Positions 1-7,078 of a DNA stretch of 7,998 bases are shown here, one piece after another. The translations under genes and the position numbers were made by a program. The notes beneath the pieces were generated by a model. The model was not told the origin of the DNA. It saw only the letters and a list, made by a program, of their open reading frames with translations, and did not search any database. The stretch is from contig CAJWHU010000068.1 in the NCBI GenBank assembly GCA_913041325.1, positions 1-7,998 on the forward strand, read 5' to 3'. Numbering within the stretch: the stretch's first letter is position 1; each line of letters begins with the position of its first letter. The stretch is from an uncultured Fidelibacterota bacterium. GTDB taxonomy: Bacteria; Marinisomatota; Marinisomatia; Marinisomatales; UBA1611.

Positions 1-42
1 GGATTTGGCGCATTAAGCCTTAGACTTGGGTTCGGTCTGTAG
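1..42 (+). CDS. C-terminal end of an upstream gene, possibly an outer-membrane beta-strand protein (partial)
   Basis: Frame 1 is open from the window edge to a TAG at 40-42 and reads GFGALSLRLGFGL; the other two plus frames stop sooner. The alternating small/hydrophobic pattern (LSLRLGFGL) resembles the last beta strand of an outer-membrane barrel, which would make this the tail of an exported protein. Only 13 codons are visible, so the reading frame could be chance. If real, the gene is convergent with the minus-strand hydrolase gene, with about 50 bp between the two stops. Confidence 0.35.
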   Translation, partial: GFGALSLRLGFGL

Positions 43-93
43 CATCTGATTCCCTTTTTATAAATGGCAGTAGAAATTTTAATCTAGCATTTT

Positions 94-972
94 TTAGAGT
101 TCATTTGTCAGACAATGAACCGAGCCTCCGCTAAGCTGGAATTGGCTTGTGGGAGTTATTACTTGCTCGATTCCAATATTTAAAAGCTTGGTTCTTATTG
201 TCTTATCTGAAAACCGATTTGGGTGTACCAGTACTCCTGGTAAAGGTAATGCATTAGCAGCAAAAGATCCTATCTTCTCTTCTGAACCTATTGCGTCATC
301 AGGGGGAATATCAAAAATAGGGACGTTTAGTTTTTTTGCTAGTTTTGTTATTCTCTTTTTAGAATCGTCCGAAATTATTTTTAGACATACAATAAGCGCA
401 GCTATCCTTCCCCTTTTATTCAAAGCAGGTGTGAAGTAGGTATCTAAATGGAAGCCTTCTCCTTCAATTAGCACCATAGACTTAACTTTTAATTGTTCAG
501 CTACGAATTGTGCTCCTTGTAAGCTATTTCTTTTTAGGCCACTAAAAAGAATGTTATCCTTTTTACACAAATAAAATTCCCCACCATCAGCCTTAAGATC
601 AGGACTGTTGGGCATCTGAATGATATCCATATTCAGTGATCTAAGGTATTTCTTTACAATCGTATTTTCAATCCTTCTTGTAGGCTGTCTCGCACTCAAT
701 ATAACAGCAGTCCCGTTTTGATCAGAGATAAAAGAATCCCGGATGAAAATAAAATCATGCTTAGGTTCTTTTTTGTCCAGCTCATCGGGGAAATCAAATT
801 CTATCACATCATGGCCATTTTGCAGTATTACATTTTTCAGCTTTGTCCTTTCTTCGTTTAACAATTTTAAATTAGGTATCGCAGATTCTATCATTGCTGG
901 GTTGTCGTTGTATTTAGGCATTCCTTTTGACCACCAGCCAGAATCAGGTAATTTTGAAATGGCTACTTTCAT
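94..972 (-). CDS. Guanidino-group-modifying hydrolase, DDAH/arginine deiminase superfamily
   Basis: This 292-aa protein has the hallmarks of the pentein-fold amidinotransferase/DDAH/arginine deiminase superfamily, cytoplasmic enzymes that attack the guanidinium carbon of arginine derivatives through a cysteine thiolate. Visible motifs in order are FIRDSF (R78, D79), ADGGEF (D129, E132), the catalytic-histidine motif GFHLDTYFT (H175, D177) and a C-terminal GGSVHCLTNEL with the probable nucleophile C287. All expected catalytic residues are present, so it should be active. The substrate is not fixed: HLDT and the C-terminal GGS-x-x-C resemble arginine deiminase, while the short length is closer to dimethylargininase (dimethylarginine to citrulline plus dimethylamine). 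No signal peptide is visible. It is the last gene of a three-gene minus-strand operon, 15 bp after the secreted protein gene. The start ATG (972-970) has no Shine-Dalgarno sequence, but MKVAISKLP is a natural first beta strand. Confidence 0.82.
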   Translation of the reverse strand: MKVAISKLPDSGWWSKGMPKYNDNPAMIESAIPNLKLLNEERTKLKNVILQNGHDVIEFDFPDELDKKEPKHDFIFIRDSFISDQNGTAVILSARQPTRRIENTIVKKYLRSLNMDIIQMPNSPDLKADGGEFYLCKKDNILFSGLKRNSLQGAQFVAEQLKVKSMVLIEGEGFHLDTYFTPALNKRGRIAALIVCLKIISDDSKKRITKLAKKLNVPIFDIPPDDAIGSEEKIGSFAANALPLPGVLVHPNRFSDKTIRTKLLNIGIEQVITPTSQFQLSGGSVHCLTNEL

Positions 973-987
973 ATGCTTTTGTATGTT

Positions 988-1533
988 CTATTGATAATCA
1001 AGATCAATTGCCACTCTAACTACTCCAGGCTCAAAATAAATAAGCGACTTTTTTATGTTTAGGTCAATTTTTATCCGTCCCTGTATCGTTTTCAATTTTA
1101 TTGTTTCAGATTTTGGTCGAGGACCTTGAAATCTGAGCCCTTCTCTTTGATATATCGCACTCAGATCAAACGAACCAAGGCTTTTATTTTTTCTTTCCAT
1201 TTTAATGATAGGATCTTCAATCATTAATTGTATAATATTATTATCGTAGTTGTATTCGACATACATATTCTTTGTAACATGTTTTTTTATACTTGTCTTA
1301 CCTTTTTTATAGCTGACTAAAGCATGGAATTCCGCAGAGCCTTCTAGAAATTTCACTCCTGGATTTTTAATTGACCAAAGTGCCTGATTATTTGGTTTAC
1401 CTTTTGGTATCTGGTGATCACCGATTAATTTGAGATAATCGTTTACTAAATTTTCAGATATTGACACAGATATTTCGCCCGAATATGTGACAGAAAAGAT
1501 TAGTAGAGTAATAGATAAATATCGTCTGATCAT
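988..1533 (-). CDS. Secreted protein of unknown function
   Basis: I do not recognise this 181-aa protein. Residues 1-18 (MIRRYLSITLLIFSVTYSG) form a typical signal peptide: two arginines, a hydrophobic core and small residues near a likely cleavage site. The mature part is charged and predicted mostly beta-strand from its alternating patterns, for example around 66-76, 90-112 and 143-180, with no cysteines and no second membrane segment. It is therefore likely periplasmic or outer-membrane-associated. The order of an N-terminal 'ISENLVNDYLKLIG' helix followed by long beta strands vaguely recalls DUF1439/TULIP-like lipid-binding proteins, but that is only a guess. Its ATG overlaps the stop of the upstream arsC-like gene by 4 bp (ATGA), indicating translational coupling, and the DDAH-like gene follows after 15 bp. 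No link with arginine or arsenate chemistry is visible in its own sequence. Confidence 0.75.
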   Translation of the reverse strand: MIRRYLSITLLIFSVTYSGEISVSISENLVNDYLKLIGDHQIPKGKPNNQALWSIKNPGVKFLEGSAEFHALVSYKKGKTSIKKHVTKNMYVEYNYDNNIIQLMIEDPIIKMERKNKSLGSFDLSAIYQREGLRFQGPRPKSETIKLKTIQGRIKIDLNIKKSLIYFEPGVVRVAIDLDYQ

Positions 1534-1958
1534 GTTCTACCAAAACTTTTTAAAAAAATATCTACGTAACCTGCTAACTCTGTTCTTATTTTTCGAAAAT
1601 TTTTCATATAGAGTGTGCTCCCACGAGGGTAAAGAGATGGATCCTCGATGTTCCAATGTAATCTTCTCACCCCTGCTGGGAAGGCGGGGCAAGATCTATT
1701 AGCATTATCGCAAACTGTAATTAAAACATCAATATGGCTTTTAATAAATTCATTGATATGGTTTGAGGTTTGTTTGGAGATATCTATGTTTATTTCTTCC
1801 ATAATCTTAATAGCGTCTGGATGAACTCGATTTGGATGACTTCCTGCGCTTGACACATCGAACTCCCCATTCGATTTGTATTTTAATAAGCCCTCTGCCA
1901 TCTGAGATCTGCAACTATTTTCAGTGCAAAGAAAAAGTACTTTTGCATTTTTTTTCAT
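1530..1958 (-). CDS. arsC: Arsenate reductase, thioredoxin-coupled type (LMW protein tyrosine phosphatase fold)
   Basis: This 142-aa cytoplasmic protein matches the family length. It starts with the phosphatase-like P-loop FLCTENSCRSQMAEG (C11, C16, R17), in which C11 is the nucleophile. It then has VCDNANRSCP with C83 and C90 spaced seven residues apart, the pair that in S. aureus/B. subtilis-type ArsC relays the disulfide to thioredoxin, and HWNIEDPS with the general acid D106. The complete Cys triad favours a true arsenate reductase (arsenate to arsenite) over a simple tyrosine phosphatase. No arsenite exporter (ArsB/Acr3), ArsR or ArsM is visible nearby, so in vivo substrate and purpose stay open. 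It is the first gene of the minus-strand operon, overlapping the next gene by 4 bp, and is transcribed from the divergent region 1959-2039. Confidence 0.85.
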   Translation of the reverse strand: MKKNAKVLFLCTENSCRSQMAEGLLKYKSNGEFDVSSAGSHPNRVHPDAIKIMEEINIDISKQTSNHINEFIKSHIDVLITVCDNANRSCPAFPAGVRRLHWNIEDPSLYPRGSTLYMKNFRKIRTELAGYVDIFLKSFGRT

Positions 1959-2039
1959 AGGTTAAAATTGCAAATTATTTTTTTAATTGAAAAAAACATT
2001 CACAAAAGATTATGAGGTAATTATTTTATAAATTTTAGT
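1959..2039. promoter_or_regulatory. Divergent promoter region between the arsC-like and methyltransferase-like genes
   Basis: This 81-bp, very AT-rich gap is the only sizeable non-coding stretch in the window and must carry the promoters of both blocks. On the plus strand, TATAAA at 2027-2032 sits about 7 nt before the ATG at 2040, so transcription from it would give a leaderless or nearly leaderless mRNA. An alternative is TTGAAA (1987-1992) with a weak TTATGA (2010-2015) 17 bp downstream. On the minus strand, AT-rich candidates exist (TTGTGA near 2006-2001, AATAAT near 1981-1976) but none is strong. No clear operator palindrome was found. The region is certain by position; the exact boxes are guesses. 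Confidence 0.4.
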
Positions 2040-2855
2040 ATGTCTGAAATGTCAAAAAAATTAAACATTAATTCACTAAACAGCCCGACAGAGCCATTCC
2101 CAGGCTTATCTATCGATGATTTAAACAAGTATCTACCAGCAATTCAAACTGTAGAAGATATGTCTATGATAGATAAAAAAATTAAAGAGGGAATGTTTCT
2201 AACAAAATGTATTGATGGGTTTAAAAAGTTACCAGATGAGTCCATAGACCTTATCATCGCTCGTCCTCCAGAAGATAATTGGGAAACGACATTAGACCCG
2301 GGACAAGGTAATACATTGCAAGATTATTATAAATGGAACCAGACATGGTTGGAGGAGTCAATCAGAGTTTTAAAAAACACTGGTGCTATTTATATTTTTT
2401 GTCCGTGGCAATACTCAGGGATGTATCACGGCCTTCTATCTAATTTTTTCAATGTCCAAACTAGAATTACCTGGAAAAATACCAACCTGCCCAACGGGAA
2501 AAATATTTGGGTAAATCAGGTATCGGATATTTGGTTTGCTACTAAAACTGACGAGTTTTTGTTCAATCAACATCCTGTAGGGTTTAACACTATCCCAACA
2601 GAAGTTTCAAAAAATAATGAGTCTAATCTGTGGATTGATGCTACAGAAAAACCTAATGGTTTTAATAGCTACCCCCAAAAACTTTACTCTAGAATTTTAA
2701 ATGCAAGCAGTTTCAAGCTAAATTGGGTTCTTGACCCGTTTATGGGTTTGGGAGATGTGGGCGTAGCTTGCAAAAACGAAGGGAGGAGATTTATTGGCTT
2801 TGAAACTAACAAAGACTACCTGCTAGTCACTATGAAGAGGATAGACAATAGCTAA
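2040..2855 (+). CDS. Divergent beta-class DNA methyltransferase-like protein (N4/N6 family), possibly inactive
   Basis: The 271-aa protein has the architecture of the DNA_methylase_N4/N6 family (PF01555): motif IV first, then motif X, then the SAM-binding motif I near the C-terminus, the beta-class order seen in CcrM-like enzymes. Residues 57-78 (CIDGFKKLPDESIDLIIARPP) align with the usual 'D-x-L-LP-D-S-x-D-L-I-x-x-DPPY' segment, but the catalytic tetrapeptide reads R75-P-P-E78. Residues 203-225 (TEKP ... YPQKLYSRILNASS) match the HPTEKP/ASS segment. The SAM motif is DPFMGLGDV (232-240) instead of DPFxGSGTT, followed by a well-kept RRFIGFE (E255). The frame is intact. About 50 residues precede the first conserved motif. 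No restriction endonuclease or specificity gene is adjacent. The gene heads the yqeY-cvpA-dnaG operon (stop to next ATG, 1 bp). The family is convincing; activity is doubtful because motif IV contacts the target amine. Confidence 0.75.
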   Translation: MSEMSKKLNINSLNSPTEPFPGLSIDDLNKYLPAIQTVEDMSMIDKKIKEGMFLTKCIDGFKKLPDESIDLIIARPPEDNWETTLDPGQGNTLQDYYKWNQTWLEESIRVLKNTGAIYIFCPWQYSGMYHGLLSNFFNVQTRITWKNTNLPNGKNIWVNQVSDIWFATKTDEFLFNQHPVGFNTIPTEVSKNNESNLWIDATEKPNGFNSYPQKLYSRILNASSFKLNWVLDPFMGLGDVGVACKNEGRRFIGFETNKDYLLVTMKRIDNS

Positions 2856-2856
2856 A

Positions 2857-3300
2857 ATGAATTTTATAGAAAAAATAAAGTTGGATATGCACTCTTCTAT
2901 GAAGTCGAAGAATGAGCTGGATACTAAAGTTTTGAGGGTATTATTAGCAAAACTAAAAGAGACCCAAATTAACCGTGGTAAAAATCTAACGGAACAAGAA
3001 TGCATATCTGTAATAAAAACTTTAGTGAAGCAGCGCAAAGAAGCCGCTGAAATTTATAAAAAAGCCAACCGAATGGATCTTTCTGAAAAAGAAAATAGTG
3101 AAAACAAAATATTAAGTAGATATTTACCTAAAATGTTAACTGTGAACGAAATAAGAAAAATTGTTGAAAAAATTATCAAAGAAAACAATATAAAAAGTAT
3201 ATCTCAGATTGGCATGGCTATGCCATTAATTATGAAGACAGGTGGAGGGGGGATTGACGGCAAGATTGCTAATCAAATTTTAAGAGATATTTTGGATTAA
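2857..3300 (+). CDS. yqeY: YqeY/GatB-like (Glu-tRNA amidotransferase B C-terminal domain-like) protein
   Basis: This is a 147-aa all-helical cytoplasmic protein of the normal YqeY length. Typical signatures are LRVLLAKLKETQINRGK (26-42), KQRKEAAEIYKKANRMDL (58-75), the hallmark SRYLPKMLT (87-95) and a C-terminal GKIANQIL (135-142). The family resembles the tail domain of GatB, which binds tRNA in the Asp/Glu-tRNA amidotransferase, but free-standing YqeY has no firmly established reaction. The stretch before the end, KTGGGGIDGK (127-136), is unusually glycine-rich where family members usually have a polar 'GxxDGK' turn. In many bacteria yqeY lies beside rpsU and dnaG, and the same link to dnaG is kept here, with cvpA between. 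The ATG lies 1 bp after the methyltransferase stop and has no Shine-Dalgarno sequence, so translation is probably coupled. Confidence 0.88.
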   Translation: MNFIEKIKLDMHSSMKSKNELDTKVLRVLLAKLKETQINRGKNLTEQECISVIKTLVKQRKEAAEIYKKANRMDLSEKENSENKILSRYLPKMLTVNEIRKIVEKIIKENNIKSISQIGMAMPLIMKTGGGGIDGKIANQILRDILD

Positions 3301-3828
3301 ATGTCGTGGATCTTAGACGTATTAGCCTCTGTATACATTATATTCTTGGGTTATAATGGTTTTAACAGAGGATTTATAGAAGAGGTTGGGCAACTTATTG
3401 GCCTGACTTTAGCGATCGCAATTTCAATATCTTGGGCTTCTGATTTATCGATTAAGCTCAGCGAAATGTTTGCGATTGATAATTGGCTTCCTAACCTGCT
3501 TGCATTTACTTTTTTGTTTATTGCTAGCCTATTGGTAGCAAGACTTTTTACTTTGATGCTTAATATCACTTTAGTATCGAGCGGTAACAAATTGGTAAAT
3601 AAAATTTTGGGTTTTGTTTTTGGATCTCTAAAAGGCTTAGTAGTCTTTACTGTTTTTATATGGCTCATAGACCTATTGCCATTAGATAAGTGGAGTTACC
3701 ATATACAAAAAAACTCTAAGCTAGCGCAGCACAGCACTAATTACCGAAAAAATGTGGTGTCCTTCTTCAGTTGGGAAGAGTCCATCTCTATTGGAGAGTC
3801 GTATATTAAGGAGAAAACGCAACCATAA
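3301..3828 (+). CDS. cvpA: CvpA-family inner-membrane protein
   Basis: This is a 175-aa membrane protein with four hydrophobic segments at about 3-19, 28-47, 63-86 and 102-127, followed by a short polar tail. This is the CvpA (colicin V production) layout. Family signatures are the early GYNGFNRGFIEEVGQLIG (17-34) and the GFVFGSLKGLVV stretch (104-115) at the start of the last helix. CvpA proteins are inner-membrane proteins linked genetically to envelope homeostasis; no biochemical activity is settled. The ATG starts directly after the yqeY TAA, and the TAA shares one base with the dnaG ATG, so the gene sits inside a translationally coupled operon. The C-terminal 45 residues are polar and not strongly conserved. 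Confidence 0.85.
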   Translation: MSWILDVLASVYIIFLGYNGFNRGFIEEVGQLIGLTLAIAISISWASDLSIKLSEMFAIDNWLPNLLAFTFLFIASLLVARLFTLMLNITLVSSGNKLVNKILGFVFGSLKGLVVFTVFIWLIDLLPLDKWSYHIQKNSKLAQHSTNYRKNVVSFFSWEESISIGESYIKEKTQP

Positions 3829-5576
3829 TGGCAACAATATCAAAAGATATAATTGATAGAGTTAGAGAAACAACAGATATAGTGGATATTATCTCTGAAT
3901 ATGTTGACCTGAAACAAAAAGGGCCGAACTTGTTTGGGCTTTGTCCTTTCCATAATGAAAAAACTCCTTCGTTTAGCGTTGCGCAGCAAAAACAGATATA
4001 TTATTGTTTTGGTTGCCATTTAGGCGGAAATGTTTTCTCCTTTTTAATGGAATATTTAAAAATATCGTTTCCTGAAGCGGTGAAAATATGTGCTGATAGA
4101 TGTAACATTGATTTAGTAATAGATGAAAATAATGAAGGATCCGAATTGTTTTCAGCATTATATAAAATACATGATGTTGCCCTTGAATTGTATCAGTCTA
4201 ATCTTTTTTCACCTGATGGGGAAAGGGCTCTCCAGTACTTGAAAGACCGAGGACTTAATGAAGACATCATAAGACAGTTCAAAATTGGTTATTCACTAGA
4301 CAACTGGGTCCAGCTAGTAGAACAATGCAAAGGTCGAGGCTTTACCAAATCGCAGATTCTTAAATCAGGGTTATTTACACAATCTGATAAGGGGATGTTT
4401 GATAGATTTCGATCGAGAATAATGTTCCCCGTTATCCACCCTTCGGGCAAAACAATTGCATTTGGAGGAAGAATTTTTGAAAGTAATGACTCAGCCAAGT
4501 ATCTTAACTCACCTGAAACTCCATTGTATAAAAAAAGCAATACTTTTTACGGGTTACAAGCAACACGGGATGCTATAAGAAAGGAGGGGTACGTTATTTT
4601 AGTTGAAGGATATATGGATTTCATCAAGCTTTATCAAGCCAATATTCTTCCTGTAGTTTCTGTTTCAGGGACGGCTTTTTCATCCTCCCATGGCGCTGCA
4701 ATTAAAAAAATAACAAACAAAGTGATATTATTGTATGATGGTGACAGTGCTGGTGTCAATGCTGCTCTCAGAGCCGGATGGGTTTTATTGAAATCCGATC
4801 TTATTCCGTCAGTAGTTCAGCCCCCAGAAAATCTTGACCCTGATGATTGGGTGACTAAAAATGGAAAAGATGAGTTAATGTCCTATGTTAGTGACCCTAT
4901 GACTTATGTTGATTTCCACATTGCATCACATAAGGGGAATGAGCTTATGGGGGTTGAAAGGCAGGATTACATAGTCAATTTATCGAAAGAAATAAAGGAG
5001 ATTAAAGACGGTTTTGTTAGGAATGATATGATTAAAATACTTTCTCAAAAATTATCAATTGATGAGAAGGATTTAATACGTTCAATTAATACCCAGCGAG
5101 TTAACCCGGTTTTAAAAACTAAAGCTGATGTTGACAACACTAAAAACGTTTTTGAACTGGGTCGAGTTGAAAAAGCGCAAATTGAGCTGCTAAAACTTCT
5201 TCTCGATGATAGTGTTGAAACCAGAAGATACACATTCGAAAATATTTCGATAGGTTTGTTTAAAACGCCGATACTAAATAAGTTAGCGCAAATCATTATA
5301 GAAAATAATTTAGAGGTTGAGATATCTTCATTAACTGAGTATTTCCAAGATAAGGATGAAAGAAGCTACATCACAAAAATTCTGTTTAATAAAGATAAAA
5401 ACAGTTCTTACGAAGAAATTGTATCTGATTGTCTGAAGATCTTAAAATCAGAACCAATAAAGGAAAAAATTTCTTCCCTTCGTGTGATAATTAGGGAAAA
5501 AGAATCAAATGGTCATGATCCAACAGAAGAGCTGAACAAAGTTAATAAATTACAACTTGAATTAAATGCATTATAG
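3828..5576 (+). CDS. dnaG: DNA primase DnaG
   Basis: DnaG makes the RNA primers that start leading- and lagging-strand DNA synthesis at the replication fork, working with the DnaB helicase. At 582 aa it has normal length. The N-terminal CHC2 zinc finger is complete: C39-P-F-H42 and C60-F-G-C63. The RNA polymerase core follows with FDRFRSRIMFPV (191-202), AFGGR (211-215) and KYLNSPETPLYKK (224-236). The TOPRIM metal site is intact: EGYMD (E260) and YDGDSAG (D304, D306). From about residue 440 the sequence is a divergent helical C-terminal domain, expected to bind DnaB, ending in a likely coiled segment (about 545-582). The start codon overlaps the cvpA stop by one base. An AAGGAG (3808-3813) lies 14 nt upstream, rather far for a ribosome site. 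The 3' end overlaps the next gene by 11 bp. Confidence 0.97.
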   Translation: MATISKDIIDRVRETTDIVDIISEYVDLKQKGPNLFGLCPFHNEKTPSFSVAQQKQIYYCFGCHLGGNVFSFLMEYLKISFPEAVKICADRCNIDLVIDENNEGSELFSALYKIHDVALELYQSNLFSPDGERALQYLKDRGLNEDIIRQFKIGYSLDNWVQLVEQCKGRGFTKSQILKSGLFTQSDKGMFDRFRSRIMFPVIHPSGKTIAFGGRIFESNDSAKYLNSPETPLYKKSNTFYGLQATRDAIRKEGYVILVEGYMDFIKLYQANILPVVSVSGTAFSSSHGAAIKKITNKVILLYDGDSAGVNAALRAGWVLLKSDLIPSVVQPPENLDPDDWVTKNGKDELMSYVSDPMTYVDFHIASHKGNELMGVERQDYIVNLSKEIKEIKDGFVRNDMIKILSQKLSIDEKDLIRSINTQRVNPVLKTKADVDNTKNVFELGRVEKAQIELLKLLLDDSVETRRYTFENISIGLFKTPILNKLAQIIIENNLEVEISSLTEYFQDKDERSYITKILFNKDKNSSYEEIVSDCLKILKSEPIKEKISSLRVIIREKESNGHDPTEELNKVNKLQLELNAL

Positions 5577-7053
5577 ATACAACCAGGTAATTATCCCTCT
5601 TCTTATTTATTTATCGTCACTTGTGTGGTCTACGCAAGTCCAATTGATTACTTCTCATAAAAAGAGTAATGGGACATTGCTCCGAATTGTTACTAGTTCA
5701 GTAATGGATATTGATAATATTGCTGGATGGTCAGGACAAGAAAATTGGTTTTATCTAACACTAAACGGCACCTACTTGAGCCCATCCGCTGTTGAATATA
5801 TCGAATTTGAGCCACCATTAATGGATATTGAGATAAATGAAAATAATGAATCGGTGCAAATAGGATACCTGTTTGAGCGTCCTATTGAGGACTTTGAAAT
5901 ATTTCATTCAAAAGCATCTAGAATCATCCTCGTTCAAGTTTGGGAGTCGTTGAGCGATAGTCTGCGAACAGAGCTTAAGGTTTCGGAAGGTACAAACAAT
6001 AACAGAGTTTTTTCATTGCCCCAAAAAGAGGCTAAAGGGTCTCCGTTTTATGATTCATTTGTTTATGCTAGAGATAAATATGGTCCTGAAAAATATTTTG
6101 TTTGGTATAGTGATTGGTATTCAACTGAGGACGTAATTGTTGACTCTGGGATTGATAGTAATGAGCAAGATGGTGTAGAGCAATACGAAAGTGTTGAGAG
6201 TCTCCCAATAGACGAACCTACTATTCCCCCCAAAAAAGAGCCGAAGCCTCTTGTAGTGATAAAAAAGCAGGTTGAGGTTAGTGGCCCTCCGGCACCCCAA
6301 AAGAAGGCATTAAGCAGAGATTTGATAGATATATCCTTTATTATCGATGATGGTATGTTAAAGTCTGGAGTGAAACGACCACGAAGTGTTAAAGCATTGC
6401 AAGAGGCGCTTGTTGTTTTAGGATATGACCTTGGTACGGGTGGTGTTTATAATGATGGTGTAGATGGCGATTTTGGTCCCAAAACAGAGGACGCAGTTAT
6501 TGAATTTCAGCTTGATAGAGGTTTTAATACTGCAAACATCGATGGAGTAGTAGGCGAGGGAACCCACAGAGAATTAATGAGAGCATTGTCTGGTCAAAAA
6601 CCAGTATTTGTTAATATCAATCGGGAAAACAGAGTAAACATGGAGCAGAAGTTTGGTAGTGTAATAGATCAGGCTCGTTTAACAGCAAAAGAACTTCTGA
6701 ACCAGACACCTGTCACAACACAAGTGAAAAGAGAGACGCGTAAGCTACTCAATAATAATGAGGTGAATTTACTACCACCTGATCTCTCCAACCGTAAAAC
6801 CTTCCTCAAGTTAACATGTAATTTAGAAGGTGCAGACGTTTTCATTGACGGTTCTCTAATCGGTAAAACGCCAATACCCAATAAAATGCCTGTTAAACCA
6901 GGTTGGCATAGAGTAAGAGTTGTTGATCCAAATTCTTCACCCCCTAAATTTGCAATGAAGATACCAGACTATCAGGACATCTATGTGCCTAAGGGGCGCA
7001 CACAAAAAATCAGAATCAATCTCTCAGTATCGGAAAGTAGTTCTGAGCAATAG
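5566..7053 (+). CDS. Secreted AMIN-like / peptidoglycan-binding / PEGA-domain protein
   Basis: This 495-aa protein is probably exported: residues 6-23 (NQVIIPLLIYLSSLVWST) form a signal peptide. Residues about 25-128 form a beta-rich domain resembling AMIN domains, which often target periplasmic machines to the cell wall. About 190-250 is an acidic and proline-rich linker. Residues about 272-341 are a peptidoglycan-binding domain (PF01471 type), with SVKALQEALVVLGYD, DGVDGDFGPKTEDAVIEFQ and IDGVVGEGTHREL, including both expected D-G turns. Residues about 414-455 are a PEGA domain with ADVFIDGSLIGKTPI and PGWHRV. No catalytic domain is visible, so it looks like a wall-bound scaffold or adaptor. 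It overlaps dnaG by 11 bp in another frame. The next gene is a paralogue that lacks the peptidoglycan-binding module. Function is unknown; the domain calls are by motif only. Confidence 0.85.
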   Translation: MHYRYNQVIIPLLIYLSSLVWSTQVQLITSHKKSNGTLLRIVTSSVMDIDNIAGWSGQENWFYLTLNGTYLSPSAVEYIEFEPPLMDIEINENNESVQIGYLFERPIEDFEIFHSKASRIILVQVWESLSDSLRTELKVSEGTNNNRVFSLPQKEAKGSPFYDSFVYARDKYGPEKYFVWYSDWYSTEDVIVDSGIDSNEQDGVEQYESVESLPIDEPTIPPKKEPKPLVVIKKQVEVSGPPAPQKKALSRDLIDISFIIDDGMLKSGVKRPRSVKALQEALVVLGYDLGTGGVYNDGVDGDFGPKTEDAVIEFQLDRGFNTANIDGVVGEGTHRELMRALSGQKPVFVNINRENRVNMEQKFGSVIDQARLTAKELLNQTPVTTQVKRETRKLLNNNEVNLLPPDLSNRKTFLKLTCNLEGADVFIDGSLIGKTPIPNKMPVKPGWHRVRVVDPNSSPPKFAMKIPDYQDIYVPKGRTQKIRINLSVSESSSEQ

Positions 7054-7078
7054 TAATCTTTCGTATTTCTTATTCAGA

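Noticed and set aside
43..93. Possible bidirectional terminator between the converging genes
   Set aside because: Only a 4-bp stem (TAGA/TCTA around 71-86) with an AT-only loop was seen; there is no GC-rich hairpin followed by a T run.
743..994. Plus-strand open frame of 83 codons
   Set aside because: It lies opposite the start of the DDAH-like gene, is serine/phenylalanine-rich in the manner of an antisense frame, and has no recognisable motif.
1487..1702. Plus-strand open frame of 71 codons across the junction of the secreted-protein and arsC-like genes
   Set aside because: It is antisense to two well-supported coding genes and has no domain or start signal of its own.
2040..2855. A complete restriction-modification or other defence system
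   Set aside because: No endonuclease, specificity subunit, nuclease or toxin gene is adjacent; the neighbours are housekeeping genes.
3351..3668. Minus-strand open frame of 105 codons inside cvpA
   Set aside because: It is antisense to a gene with clear CvpA signatures; the composition is a mirror of the membrane-protein codons.
6983..7078. Longer N-terminus for the second PEGA protein, starting at ATG 6983
   Set aside because: It would add 32 polar residues ahead of an obvious signal peptide and overlap the previous gene by about 70 bp; ATG 7079 gives a clean signal peptide.
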